Origin: Clostridia bacterium
Lineage (GTDB): Bacteria; Bacillota; Clostridia; Christensenellales; DTU072
Direction: 5' to 3'
Length of the DNA: 64,000 bases
Assembly: GCA_017403145.1 (NCBI GenBank)
Contig: JAFQOO010000002.1
Coordinates: 64,408 to 128,407, forward strand
In this document: positions 53,538 to 62,909 of the stretch, piece after piece
Layout of the letters: the number at the start of each line of letters is the position of its first letter
Position numbering within the stretch: position 1 is the first letter of the stretch
Notes under the pieces: generated by a model
Database searches by the model: none
What the model was told of the DNA's origin: nothing
Seen by the model: only the letters and a program-made list of their open reading frames with translations
Translations under genes and position numbers: made by a program

Positions 53538-55163
53538 ATGTTAAATCTTATTCCAAAACCTAAATTTCAAGAAGAAAGATTTGGTGAATTTGTAATAAAT
53601 TCCGAAACCACCTTGTACGCCGATGATAACTTGACCTATGCAAGAGACGTTCTTAATACTTTTATAGAGGGCGCTTGTGGATATAAACTTCCCGTTGTGG
53701 TATCAAAACAAGCATCTATAGTTTTCTTGTATGATAGACACGTTCATAAAGAGGGCTATACTATGGAAGTTAATATCGATAGCATAGTTATAAAGGCTTC
53801 TAGTAGTGTGGGCGCATTCTATGCTGTACAAAGCATAAGACAGCTTACCGGCGGTGATTTGATAGAAAACCCCGACTTTTTAACACTACACGCATTGTAT
53901 ATCGAAGACGAGCCTCGTTATGAAGTTCGCTCTATAATGTTAGACGAGGCAAGATATTTCCACGGAGCAGACGTAGTGAAAAATCTTCTTGATATGATGG
54001 CGTATTATAAGCTAAATACCTTGCATTGGCACCTAACCGATAACGAGGGCTGGAGAATAGAAATCAAGAAGTATCCTAAACTTACCCAAGTCGGTGGTAT
54101 AAGAAAAGGTAGCCAAACTATGGCTTGGGGTAATAAATTCGTCGATTGGACCTTGCACGAGGGATATTATACCCAACAAGAAATAAAGGAAATCGTTCAA
54201 TATGCCGAACGTTTGAATATTGCTATCATTCCCGAAATCGATATGCCTGCACATATGGGTGCTGCTCTAGCATCCTATCCGTGGCTCTCTTGTAGCGGTA
54301 AGGAAATAGAGGTCCCCATCGTTCACGGTGGTTCACCCGATAAAAATGGTATAGGACATATGATTGCTTGTCCCGGTAAAGAGGAAACAACCTTCCGTTT
54401 TATTTATGACGTTTTAGACGAGATATGCCAGCTTTTCCCCGCTCCTTACGTTCATATCGGTGGTGATGAAGCACCCAAGAGTGAGTGGAAAAAATGCCCC
54501 GATTGTCAAAAATTGATAAAAGAAAAAGGACTAAAGGACGAAGAAAATCTACAAGGTTATTTTAATAACAAGATAGCGGTTTATCTAAAGCGTAAAGGTA
54601 AACGAATGATAGGCTGGAACGAGATTCTATCCGCAAAGAAGTTAGACAACTCTATTATTGCTCAATATTGGACTTTTAAGCGCGATATGAAAGTAGAAAA
54701 CTACTTGCTAAGCGGACACGACGTTATATTGTCCAAACATCAAGCCTTTTATTTTGATATGACCTATGCTCAAAACAATCTTAAAACCACCTATGCTTTT
54801 GAGCCCGAAAAGTACAACCTTAATTCGAAAACAGGTGGTATTTTGGGACTAGAAGGTTGCTTATGGACGGAATGGGTACCTACCGAGGAAAGGATAAACT
54901 ACCAATTATATCCCAGAATGCAAGCTTTTGCCGAGGTCGCTTGGTCGCCGAGTGAAGTGCGCAACTATAAAGATTTTATCGTTAGACTCAAAAAGCATCT
55001 ACAAATTCTTGATAAGTATGGCATAGAATACTGCCCCTTGAGTATGGTAAATCAAGGTGGACTAAAGCGTATAAAAGCTATGTCGGAATTCCAAAATAAA
55101 AATGCTCACGCCGAGTTTAATAGGGCTATGAGTATAAGGAAGAAAAAGAAATATCGTGTATGA
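53538..55163 (+). CDS. GH20 beta-N-acetylhexosaminidase
   Basis: The 541-residue enzyme removes terminal GlcNAc or GalNAc by substrate-assisted catalysis. The GH20b-like N-terminal domain (1-125) is followed by the barrel with LDEARYFHGADVVKNLLDMM near 135, LHWHLTDNEGWRIEIKKYP near 158 and the catalytic pair Asp310-Glu311 in HIGGDEAPKSEW. LEGCLWTEWVPTEE near 443 is the late conserved barrel motif. No signal peptide, so it acts on imported oligosaccharides. It begins 9 bp after citrate synthase with a ggag site and overlaps the next gene by 4 bp (ATGA). Confidence 0.93.
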   Translation: MLNLIPKPKFQEERFGEFVINSETTLYADDNLTYARDVLNTFIEGACGYKLPVVVSKQASIVFLYDRHVHKEGYTMEVNIDSIVIKASSSVGAFYAVQSIRQLTGGDLIENPDFLTLHALYIEDEPRYEVRSIMLDEARYFHGADVVKNLLDMMAYYKLNTLHWHLTDNEGWRIEIKKYPKLTQVGGIRKGSQTMAWGNKFVDWTLHEGYYTQQEIKEIVQYAERLNIAIIPEIDMPAHMGAALASYPWLSCSGKEIEVPIVHGGSPDKNGIGHMIACPGKEETTFRFIYDVLDEICQLFPAPYVHIGGDEAPKSEWKKCPDCQKLIKEKGLKDEENLQGYFNNKIAVYLKRKGKRMIGWNEILSAKKLDNSIIAQYWTFKRDMKVENYLLSGHDVILSKHQAFYFDMTYAQNNLKTTYAFEPEKYNLNSKTGGILGLEGCLWTEWVPTEERINYQLYPRMQAFAEVAWSPSEVRNYKDFIVRLKKHLQILDKYGIEYCPLSMVNQGGLKRIKAMSEFQNKNAHAEFNRAMSIRKKKKYRV

Positions 55164-55609
55164 TAAAAATTCTTTCGCTTAAAACGGAGATTACTAAAGA
55201 ACAACGTTTTAAACATATAGAGTTTCCTTTCGTCTTAAACGAGGATTACTCTAAACTAGAAATAAACTATCATTATTCTCCTAAAGACTATTTAGGAGAC
55301 GATGGGTACGAAATGGCTCTAAACGCCTTTAAAGAGGCATATGGAGATGTTAGGGTAGAGGTAGACGAGGTAATTAGTGAACTTCCGCTAAAAAATCACG
55401 TTACGCTATCGCTAACAAAGGATACTCGACTTGTAGGAACTGCCCATAGGCACGCAAACGATATAAAAATCATCGTTGGGAAAGATGGCTCGACGGAAGG
55501 CTTTTATTCGTTAGATGTAAATAGCGGTAACTATGCCATAGTGTTATCGGTTCACGCGATATTAAGCGATATAGTTAACGCAGAAATAGAAGTGGTTGCT
55601 TATGAATAA
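55160..55609 (+). CDS. small beta-rich protein paired with a PHP phosphoesterase
   Basis: The 149-residue protein is predicted to be mostly beta strands and resembles the N-terminal beta-domain that is often fused to PHP hydrolases of the CehA/McbA type (EFPFVLNEDYSKLEINYHYSP near the start). Here it is a separate gene directly before the PHP gene, with coupled overlaps on both sides (4 bp with GH20, 8 bp with PHP). It probably forms a complex with the PHP protein. No catalytic residues are seen. Confidence 0.55.
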   Translation: MIKILSLKTEITKEQRFKHIEFPFVLNEDYSKLEINYHYSPKDYLGDDGYEMALNAFKEAYGDVRVEVDEVISELPLKNHVTLSLTKDTRLVGTAHRHANDIKIIVGKDGSTEGFYSLDVNSGNYAIVLSVHAILSDIVNAEIEVVAYE

Positions 55610-56279
55610 GCTAAAATTCGAGTTACATACGCATACCATTCATAGTGATGGAAAATTTACCACCAAATCACTTGTGGAAAGTGCTAAAAAGTGGGGATAC
55701 TATGGTATTGCGCTAACCGACCACAACACTGATAGCGGGGTGGAAGAAGCGATAGAATGGGGTAAAAAGCTTGGCGTGTTGGTAATACCCGGTATAGAAT
55801 GGACAACCTTTTACGGACATATAGTCGTGCTAGGCGGTAATTCGAAGATAGATTGGCGCACCATTACACCGGATAACGTTATAGAAAAGATACTTGAAGC
55901 GAAGGCATCGGGTGATATAGTCGGGCTAGCTCATCCATATAGAGTGGGTTATCCCGTATGTACGGGCGGAAGGAATTGCTTTCCTAGAGAAATGCTACAA
56001 TATATCGATTTCTACGAGGCGATATCCGGCGAAATAGAAGAACCTACCAACAAAAGGTCAATTAAAGAGTATTATGATTTAAAAAATCGTTATGGAACTA
56101 GCGCAGTCTATGGTAGAGATTGGCATAGTGATATCGATAGAGAGGGTGCTACGTATGGTGCAACCTATCTACTTAGCGAAAAAGAAGAAATAACTATACA
56201 AGAAGCTCTAAATCTTATTAAAGAAGGTAAAACGTTGATAGGTGATAGAGTGAAAGGTAAAAATATATTGGAGGAGTAA
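55602..56279 (+). CDS. PHP-domain phosphoesterase (CehA/McbA-like)
   Basis: I start it at ATG 55602 (225 residues). The metal-binding PHP motifs are present: ELHTHTIHSDGKF near 7, ALTDHNTDSG near 38, PGIEWTT near 64, LAHPYR near 113 and GRDWHSD near 174. The family hydrolyses phosphate or phosphodiester bonds on sugars and nucleotides; CehA/McbA members cleave other esters. Two bases downstream lies a GDPD-like gene, so the operon may degrade a phosphodiester-linked glycan or glycerophosphodiester. Confidence 0.82.
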   Translation: MNKLKFELHTHTIHSDGKFTTKSLVESAKKWGYYGIALTDHNTDSGVEEAIEWGKKLGVLVIPGIEWTTFYGHIVVLGGNSKIDWRTITPDNVIEKILEAKASGDIVGLAHPYRVGYPVCTGGRNCFPREMLQYIDFYEAISGEIEEPTNKRSIKEYYDLKNRYGTSAVYGRDWHSDIDREGATYGATYLLSEKEEITIQEALNLIKEGKTLIGDRVKGKNILEE

Positions 56280-56281
56280 AA

Positions 56282-56923
56282 ATGATTACAGCACACGGTG
56301 GAGCACTCAACACGGGAAGAAATACCTACGCATACTTTAAAGCTATGGAAAACCTAGGTATGGAAGCTATCGAAGTGGATATTCGCAAGAAGGGTGGAGA
56401 ATTGTATCTAGGACACACTCACGTACCACTTTTTAAAAGCAAGAGAATACCATTGCGCTATGCTTTTGAGTTTTGCAAAAAGTTCAATAAAAGAATAAAT
56501 TGCGACGTTAAGAGTGCAGGCTTAGTAAAACCCGTTCAACAACTTGCTGAAGAAATGGGTATCGAGCATCTAGTATATTTTACAGGTTCCGTTTCTCCTA
56601 ACGAGGTAAAAGATTTGGGAGGTTGCGATTTGTACGTGAACAATTCTTTCTATGCTTCCAAATATTTATTGACCATAGGCAATCTTCTTAAGATTAAGGA
56701 GTATCTTGATAGCTTTAATAGTGAAAGAGTAAAGGGTATAAACATCAATTATCTTTTAACAAATAAAGAACTATGGTTAAAGGCTATGGAGCTTGGTATA
56801 GGTGTATCTATATTTACTGTAGATATCGAACAAGTTTTGGAGCAAATAATCGATTTGGGATTTGATAATATTACTACCAACAAAGTTACTTCTGCACTCA
56901 AATTTAGAGAGAAAAATAATTAA
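56282..56923 (+). CDS. glycerophosphodiester phosphodiesterase-family protein, variant active site
   Basis: The 213-residue protein has the GDPD barrel: AHGGALNTGRNTYAYFKAM at the start, IEVDIRKKGGELYLGHTH near 35, RINCDVKS near 76 and a C-terminal VSIFTVD with TTNKV. The first catalytic His (His4) and the E-x-D metal ligands are kept. The usual HRG reads HGG and the usual HD reads HT at residue 48 or so, so catalysis may be altered or lost. It has no signal peptide and follows the PHP gene by 2 bp. Likely cytoplasmic, acting on a phosphodiester. Confidence 0.75.
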   Translation: MITAHGGALNTGRNTYAYFKAMENLGMEAIEVDIRKKGGELYLGHTHVPLFKSKRIPLRYAFEFCKKFNKRINCDVKSAGLVKPVQQLAEEMGIEHLVYFTGSVSPNEVKDLGGCDLYVNNSFYASKYLLTIGNLLKIKEYLDSFNSERVKGININYLLTNKELWLKAMELGIGVSIFTVDIEQVLEQIIDLGFDNITTNKVTSALKFREKNN

Positions 56924-57021
56924 CTATTTTCTTGCAAATAGATAATATAGTTACTTTTTATGCGCAAAATATAGGCATTTGGGTAACCTAATTGGTTGAT
57001 AATTTAATAATGGAGTTTAAA

Positions 57022-58941
57022 ATGAAAGTAGATTTTGAAAATGGTGCGTTGGTTCACTACGACGATTTTTGTTCAAGGTCTTATTACGATATATCCAATA
57101 ATCTTCTTACCGCTCAATTCGATGGAATGGGCGGTATTAGTAAATATGCGGTAATAAATAAATGGGACTTTTTCGAGTGCTACTATAACCAAATGGCTAT
57201 TAACGATAAAGTTTTCGATTTATATTCCCCCAAAAAGGTTACTATGGTTGGTAGAAAAATGGTTATCGAAACGGAAACGGACGAAGCCATCATCAAAATA
57301 GAGCAATTTGCCGACGACGTAACTAACGCAATCTTCGAAGAGTTTAATATCACAGCTAAAAAAGGCGACGTCAAGTTTGAAAACGTTATAAACTTCGGCG
57401 TCAATATGACCTCCTACTTGAAAAATTTATTTAATTCTAGGCTCAGTATTTCCAACTTTGCTAGGCTGGTTTATGGTACTGTGGGCGCGGTAATCAAGGG
57501 ACATAAGCATAACGAGGATAGGGGAAATTATATCGTTATGCGCAATAGACTAATAGAAAATTGGTGTCTTGATTTTGCTGTTTCCAAACCTGCTTTTCCA
57601 AGAGAAACCAGCGGTATGTACACCAATCAATTTAGCGCTGAGTTATATCTAAAAGAGGGTAAAAGCGGTTCGGTTAAAATCGTGGTAAGTAACGGAACTT
57701 ATAAAGATTTTAGTTACGTAGACGTTGCTGAACTTTTTGAACGTTTTGACGAATATAAGCAAAAGGCTAACGAATATATTGATTCATTGCCGGTCCCGGA
57801 ATGTTGCAATACCGAATTTTTAAAGGCTTATTACAAAAGCTTGTATAACTGCTCGCTATCAATGTATAAAGAGATGGGCGATTTCAAAGGATTTTTAGCA
57901 GGTATCGTTTATCAATCTCCTGCAAGAACCTACTTTAGAGATGGATATTGGACCATATTGAGTGTTCTTCCCAACCGCCCCGAACTTGTTAGGAACGAAA
58001 TATTGACTTTAGCTACCGGCGTTGATAAAGATGGTAAATGTCCTAGTGCGGTTAAATACAACTTTAAAAATTGGTGGGGCAATCACTATGATAGTCCATC
58101 GTTTCTAGCAATTATGGTATACGACTACGTTAGGGTAACGGGAGATAGAAGCATCCTTACGGAAAAATGGCGCAAGTCCAACGTACTTGATGCTTGTCGT
58201 ATGGTTGTTGAAAAACTCGCAGAATGTTGCGACGATACAGGCTTGCTTTATAAGGGTGGCGAATATAATAGACGCGATTGGTGCGATAACGTTTTCCGTA
58301 TGGGATATTGCACCTATGACGAAGCACTTTTCCAAAGAGCTCTCTATGCTTTAGGTGAACTGTACAAGGGGATAGACGATAATCTTTCCAAAGACTACTA
58401 TGTGCGTGCCGAAAAAGTTAAAAAAGCAATAAACGATATACTTTGGGAACCTAAACTTGGATATTATGTGAACTATAAAGACGAAAACTTTGTTGAGGAT
58501 AATCTTTCGATAGATACGGTTGTTTGCGCATTATTCGGCATCGCCGACAAAGGAAAAGCACTTTCTATGTTATCCAAAATGGAGTTATTGTTGGAAAGTA
58601 AAAACAATAAAGAGCAAAAAGCAGGGGACTTTGGTTGTCTATCGGTATATCCTTTCTACAAGGACAATAAAGCGGTCGTCATCAAGTCGAGTTTGCCATA
58701 CTATTACCATAATGGGGGTGATTGGCCTTATTGGTCAGCTGCCTATGCCTATGCAAAGCTTATGTATGGGATGGACTATGAATATCCGTTAACAAGGTGG
58801 TTCAAGTATAACCTAGAAAAGAAAAACTTTACCCCGGTGGAATTTTTCGCGCCTTGTCATCCGGATGGTTCGCTTTTGCAAGCGTGGTCTAGTATGGGCG
58901 CTTTTGTGCTTAGCTATATAGACGGTAAGTTTTTCGATTAG
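57022..58941 (+). CDS. (alpha/alpha)6-barrel glycoside hydrolase (GH63/GH116/MGH1-like)
   Basis: I start it at ATG 57022 because ggag (57012-57015) lies 6 bp upstream; the earlier in-frame starts lack a site. The 639-residue protein has a beta-sandwich N-terminal domain (about 1-235) and a helical barrel with ARTYFRDGYWTI near 300, WWGNHYDSPSF near 352, GGEYNRRDWCD near 410 and GGDWPYWSAAYAYAK near 570. This is the layout of inverting glucosidases and mannosylglycerate-type hydrolases. No signal peptide. It follows the GDPD gene by 98 bp and may have its own promoter. Exact family and linkage unknown. Confidence 0.7.
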   Translation: MKVDFENGALVHYDDFCSRSYYDISNNLLTAQFDGMGGISKYAVINKWDFFECYYNQMAINDKVFDLYSPKKVTMVGRKMVIETETDEAIIKIEQFADDVTNAIFEEFNITAKKGDVKFENVINFGVNMTSYLKNLFNSRLSISNFARLVYGTVGAVIKGHKHNEDRGNYIVMRNRLIENWCLDFAVSKPAFPRETSGMYTNQFSAELYLKEGKSGSVKIVVSNGTYKDFSYVDVAELFERFDEYKQKANEYIDSLPVPECCNTEFLKAYYKSLYNCSLSMYKEMGDFKGFLAGIVYQSPARTYFRDGYWTILSVLPNRPELVRNEILTLATGVDKDGKCPSAVKYNFKNWWGNHYDSPSFLAIMVYDYVRVTGDRSILTEKWRKSNVLDACRMVVEKLAECCDDTGLLYKGGEYNRRDWCDNVFRMGYCTYDEALFQRALYALGELYKGIDDNLSKDYYVRAEKVKKAINDILWEPKLGYYVNYKDENFVEDNLSIDTVVCALFGIADKGKALSMLSKMELLLESKNNKEQKAGDFGCLSVYPFYKDNKAVVIKSSLPYYYHNGGDWPYWSAAYAYAKLMYGMDYEYPLTRWFKYNLEKKNFTPVEFFAPCHPDGSLLQAWSSMGAFVLSYIDGKFFD

Positions 58942-58965
58942 TAGAAACACTGGATTTTTTGGCAA

Positions 58966-58995
58966 AGCGGGAGAAAAACTCCCGCTATTTTTTTA
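58966..58995 (+). terminator. rho-independent terminator
   Basis: Stem agcgggag (58966-58973) / ctcccgct (58979-58986) followed by a T run. Confidence 0.9.
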
Positions 58996-59012
58996 ATATT
59001 GAATTATTGCTT

Positions 59013-59082
59013 GCACGCGCGCGTTAAATATTAGTAAATAATTCGTTTTTCGTTTGCCTTTTTATTATATTTATTATATAAT
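59013..59082 (+). promoter_or_regulatory. promoter of the Ig-like lipoprotein with upstream CG tract
   Basis: TTGCCT (59054-59059) and TATAAT (59077-59082), spacer 17 bp. An alternating tract gcacgcgcgcgt (59013-59024) lies 29 bp upstream of the -35 box. Confidence 0.6.
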
Positions 59083-59113
59083 TGAAGCAGTTATTTATAC
59101 GAGGAGAATAACA

Positions 59114-62100
59114 ATGCGTCAAATGCGTCGATACGGATTATTTATTTTACTAATGGTTTTGGTGTTAACTTGTACGTTTGCACTACTTGCTTGCTCTAAC
59201 GATAACGATGATAGCGAGAGCGGTTCCGACGTCCTTAAAATCCGTATTGAAAACTTGCCCGAGAAGTCCGTATACTCAGGCGACCTTATCGACCTTGACG
59301 ACGCATCTATAATTGCAACTACTAGAGATGGTACCGTTATTAGCGTACCCGTTACTCAACAAATGCTTTCCGGTTACGATGCCAATAAGCTGGGCGAACA
59401 AACGGTTACCATTACTTACGAAGGTTGCACCACCACCTTTATCGTTAACGTTCTAAAAGCCGAGGTTCAAGCAATATCTATTGCAGAGCGTCCCGTGGTT
59501 ATTTCGGTTGTACAAGGTGGCGATTTGAGTTTGAGCGGTGTTAAGCTAAAAGTTGAACTACAAAGTCGTTCCATTATTATTGATAATATCAATTCTGCAA
59601 TGATTCGCGGTTATAGTAAAGAGCTTCCCGTTGGAACCCATAACGTTTATATCGATTACGCAGGTTTTTCCACTTCTTTGGAAATAGAAGTTTTACCCAA
59701 ATCGGTTATTTCTTTACAAATAGTTACCAAACCCAAAAAGTTACAATATTTTGTCGGCGACGAGTTCAATCCTATGGGATTGAGCGTTTTGCGTAAATAC
59801 GACAATGGCACCCAAGACGTTATTTCATACGAAGAAAATGGTTCCTTGTTTAGTTTTGAAAAGGATTTTACCAGAGAAAGCTCACGTGCTGTTGTAAAAG
59901 TTATAGTAGACGGATTATTCGTTACCTTTAACGATTGCGTAGTTAAAAATCCCATCGTAACCAAATTCGAGGTAGACGTTGAGCCTATAACCAAACCCAT
60001 AGTTCTAGACGGAAGAGAGTTAACTCCTGCATCAGCTATGCTCAATATGGTAGAAGGGGCAAAAATCGATTGGGCAAAGGGAAGTGGTACCGTTACTTAT
60101 GATAACGGAGATAAAGTTTCCGTAAGCCTTTCCGACCCCTCGGTATATCCTTTCTACGATAGCACCGATTCTACCCATATCGAAAAGGAATATTGCTTTA
60201 ACGACGTAGGTGCTCATATCGTTTATTTGCGTTATGGTAATAGCGATTTTTATACTCCATTATATATAACCGTCAAAGCGAAGACTCCTATGGAGCTGTT
60301 GCTCGGCGATACTCGTATCGAGGGCGAAAGAATAGAGGATAGAGTATTTATCGATGGTAGTCGTTTCTCAACCACTTTCCTAAGATATAACGTGCTATAT
60401 AACAACGCTACGTACGAGTACGACGTCAATAACGTCAATGCTTGGGGAAGCTTGCAAGAAAAGATGCTTGCAGACGATGGTTCTACTTTTGATTTATCGG
60501 TTACCCGTCTTGACGAAAGCGACGGAAAGCAACACGTTAACTTTTCATATCGTGGCATATCTGCGGGATATAAGATTAACGTTATTCCCAAGACTGCGAC
60601 TGCTATGACGGTACAAGCACCTTATAGAGACGTATACGTAACCGGTAGCACTCTCGATTTTGAAGGCTCGTATATTTACGTTCAATACAATGATAACTCG
60701 TTTGAGCGCATAAGCCCCATTCCCGAAAAAGCCGTAACGCTATTCGATAGCGAAGGTAATATGGTTAATACTATGTCTTTCATAGGCGAATATACCGTGC
60801 AAGTTAAGTTTGACGAATTGGTTAGAACCTTCAAGGTTAACGCAGTCGATAGTGCTGATATGGTAACTATGATTACCCTTACCGAAAGAAAACAAATTAG
60901 TAACGGAGATGGCACGTATAATACGACTTTCAACGATATATCCTTTGAAGAAACCTATTCTTATGCAAGTTTTGATGCTATTCCGTTTGAAGATATATTT
61001 ATGAACGTAACTACAAGTGCGGGCGTAAATATGATTGCTTTGAGCGAAGCAGAAATGATTGTTGGCGACAAATATGCCAATGGAGCTCAAACTCTATTAT
61101 TCCGCTATGAAGGATATCTGTTCAATCTTAACATAGATATCGAGGGTAGAAGAGTTTCTTCTATAGAAATCAGCAAGGCTCCTATGAAATCGGTATACGT
61201 TCTAAATACCGACGTTGAACTTGATATAACCGGACTATTGGTTACAAAGGTATTCAACGATGGTGATAGGGGAGAACAAAACTACTTTGATAAGCTATGG
61301 TCGTTTAGTGGTTATGACTTGAGTGTAGTTGGCGTTCAAAACGTTATAGTTACCTACGATTTGGGCGACCGCGTATATACCACCTCTTTTGAAATCGAAG
61401 TAGCAGATTTAGAAGTCGTTTCCATCAGCTTTGACGAAAACCAAAATGGTGTCGAAACCTTCGAGATTGAAAATGAAAACGGTGATATAGAAACATTTAG
61501 AGGTATCAAGGTAACCTATCGTGATGATTTGAACCTTACCTACGTATACGATTACTATGATTCCGAAGGATTACCCGTTACCGAAATACATACTTTATAT
61601 TTTAACGTTACCTACGAAAACGGAATCGTGGTTCAAAGAGAGTTAAAAGCAAGCTACGTTTCTTATGACAAAAACGTAAATCCCGAAATTAGTGGCGACT
61701 TTAAACTTTCCGCAAGAATAAGCTATGGTGGACAAACTACCAATATGAACTTATACGTAGCGGTTAGAGAGCTAGAAAAAATAGAAATTTATAGCTTACC
61801 CGATACCATTACTTATGCAGAAGGACAAAACCTTAATAGGGCAGGCGGATATATTCTTAGAACTTATAGTGATGGTACTACCGATGTACTACCTATGACC
61901 AATGGACTAATCGGTGTAGAAGGCTACAAGGTAAATCCCTTTGCAAACGTTCAAGGCGGTACATTTATTGACCAAACCGTAACTTTGTCTTATGGTACTA
62001 AGAGCACCGAGTTTACCGTTAGAACCTATAGAAAGCTTGTAGCATCTCCCACTATCGGAAATTCAATCTTTAGCTATGGCGATACTAGTGTTCCCGTTGT

Positions 62101-62869
62101 TACCATCAGAGAAAGCATCGCGGGATTCCAAATTCCTACCACTTCTTTGGAATACTTGGTAAATGGTTCTTGGGTAACCGAGCGCCCCATATATCCTGGC
62201 ACCTATCCTTTGAGAATAATGGTACACGAAAACGAGTACTATGAGGCTAGCGTTATCGAAAATGATTCCGTAAATCTTATTATTAGAAAGAAGGCTATCA
62301 TTATAAAGATTGACGCAGTATCCAAAGTATATAAAGAAAAAGACCCCACCTTTACCTACGTTATCGAAGAAGGTGAATTGGTAGGTAGCGACTACGTTGA
62401 AATAGAACTTGTTCGTGAAGCAGGTGAAGACGTAAAATACGTTGGAACGGGCGCTAATAGGGTAATAGGTTCCTATGCAATCACCGCTAGATTAACCGAA
62501 GGCGGAGCTAACAACAATGCTCTATACGAGCTAGCATACGAACAAGTAGGTCTTACTATAAATCCCAAGACCGCGACCGTAAATGCAAACGGAGCAGTTA
62601 TTAACGTTGAGTTTATATTACCCAACAACTATAACACTACCACTAATACCATAAATTACACGGGAATGCCTATAAACGCCTTTGGTGCAAAATACACCGA
62701 TGCAAAAGGCTTCACTATTAGAATAGATGAAAAAGACATTCTCTATTATGATGCAAGCGGTAACCTAGTTAATGGTCTACCTAAAGAAAAGGGAACTTAT
62801 ATCGTAAAGATTTCGGATAACTATTCCTTCCAAGGCAGTTATACCAGAACGTTTACAATAGTAGATTAA
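59114..62869 (+). CDS. large surface lipoprotein with bacterial Ig-like (Big_3-type) and MBG repeats
   Basis: I start it at ATG 59114, 7 bp after gaggag; this gives 1,251 residues plus stop. The signal peptide ends in a lipobox (LLAC, Cys27), followed by an Asp/Ser-rich linker. The mature protein is a chain of about ten Ig-like domains of the Big_3 type, each with K-x-x-Y-x-x-G-x-x-x-D/N and T-V-T-x-x-Y (for example KSVYSGDLIDLDDASIIATT, then GEQTVTITYEG), and a C-terminal MBG-like region (AISKVYKEKDPTFTYVIEE-type strands). It has no enzyme domain that I recognise. A glycan- or host-binding role is inferred. Confidence 0.75.
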   Translation: MRQMRRYGLFILLMVLVLTCTFALLACSNDNDDSESGSDVLKIRIENLPEKSVYSGDLIDLDDASIIATTRDGTVISVPVTQQMLSGYDANKLGEQTVTITYEGCTTTFIVNVLKAEVQAISIAERPVVISVVQGGDLSLSGVKLKVELQSRSIIIDNINSAMIRGYSKELPVGTHNVYIDYAGFSTSLEIEVLPKSVISLQIVTKPKKLQYFVGDEFNPMGLSVLRKYDNGTQDVISYEENGSLFSFEKDFTRESSRAVVKVIVDGLFVTFNDCVVKNPIVTKFEVDVEPITKPIVLDGRELTPASAMLNMVEGAKIDWAKGSGTVTYDNGDKVSVSLSDPSVYPFYDSTDSTHIEKEYCFNDVGAHIVYLRYGNSDFYTPLYITVKAKTPMELLLGDTRIEGERIEDRVFIDGSRFSTTFLRYNVLYNNATYEYDVNNVNAWGSLQEKMLADDGSTFDLSVTRLDESDGKQHVNFSYRGISAGYKINVIPKTATAMTVQAPYRDVYVTGSTLDFEGSYIYVQYNDNSFERISPIPEKAVTLFDSEGNMVNTMSFIGEYTVQVKFDELVRTFKVNAVDSADMVTMITLTERKQISNGDGTYNTTFNDISFEETYSYASFDAIPFEDIFMNVTTSAGVNMIALSEAEMIVGDKYANGAQTLLFRYEGYLFNLNIDIEGRRVSSIEISKAPMKSVYVLNTDVELDITGLLVTKVFNDGDRGEQNYFDKLWSFSGYDLSVVGVQNVIVTYDLGDRVYTTSFEIEVADLEVVSISFDENQNGVETFEIENENGDIETFRGIKVTYRDDLNLTYVYDYYDSEGLPVTEIHTLYFNVTYENGIVVQRELKASYVSYDKNVNPEISGDFKLSARISYGGQTTNMNLYVAVRELEKIEIYSLPDTITYAEGQNLNRAGGYILRTYSDGTTDVLPMTNGLIGVEGYKVNPFANVQGGTFIDQTVTLSYGTKSTEFTVRTYRKLVASPTIGNSIFSYGDTSVPVVTIRESIAGFQIPTTSLEYLVNGSWVTERPIYPGTYPLRIMVHENEYYEASVIENDSVNLIIRKKAIIIKIDAVSKVYKEKDPTFTYVIEEGELVGSDYVEIELVREAGEDVKYVGTGANRVIGSYAITARLTEGGANNNALYELAYEQVGLTINPKTATVNANGAVINVEFILPNNYNTTTNTINYTGMPINAFGAKYTDAKGFTIRIDEKDILYYDASGNLVNGLPKEKGTYIVKISDNYSFQGSYTRTFTIVD

Positions 62870-62909
62870 AATAAAATAACATATAAAAACATCCAAGGAG
62901 GCAAACTTT

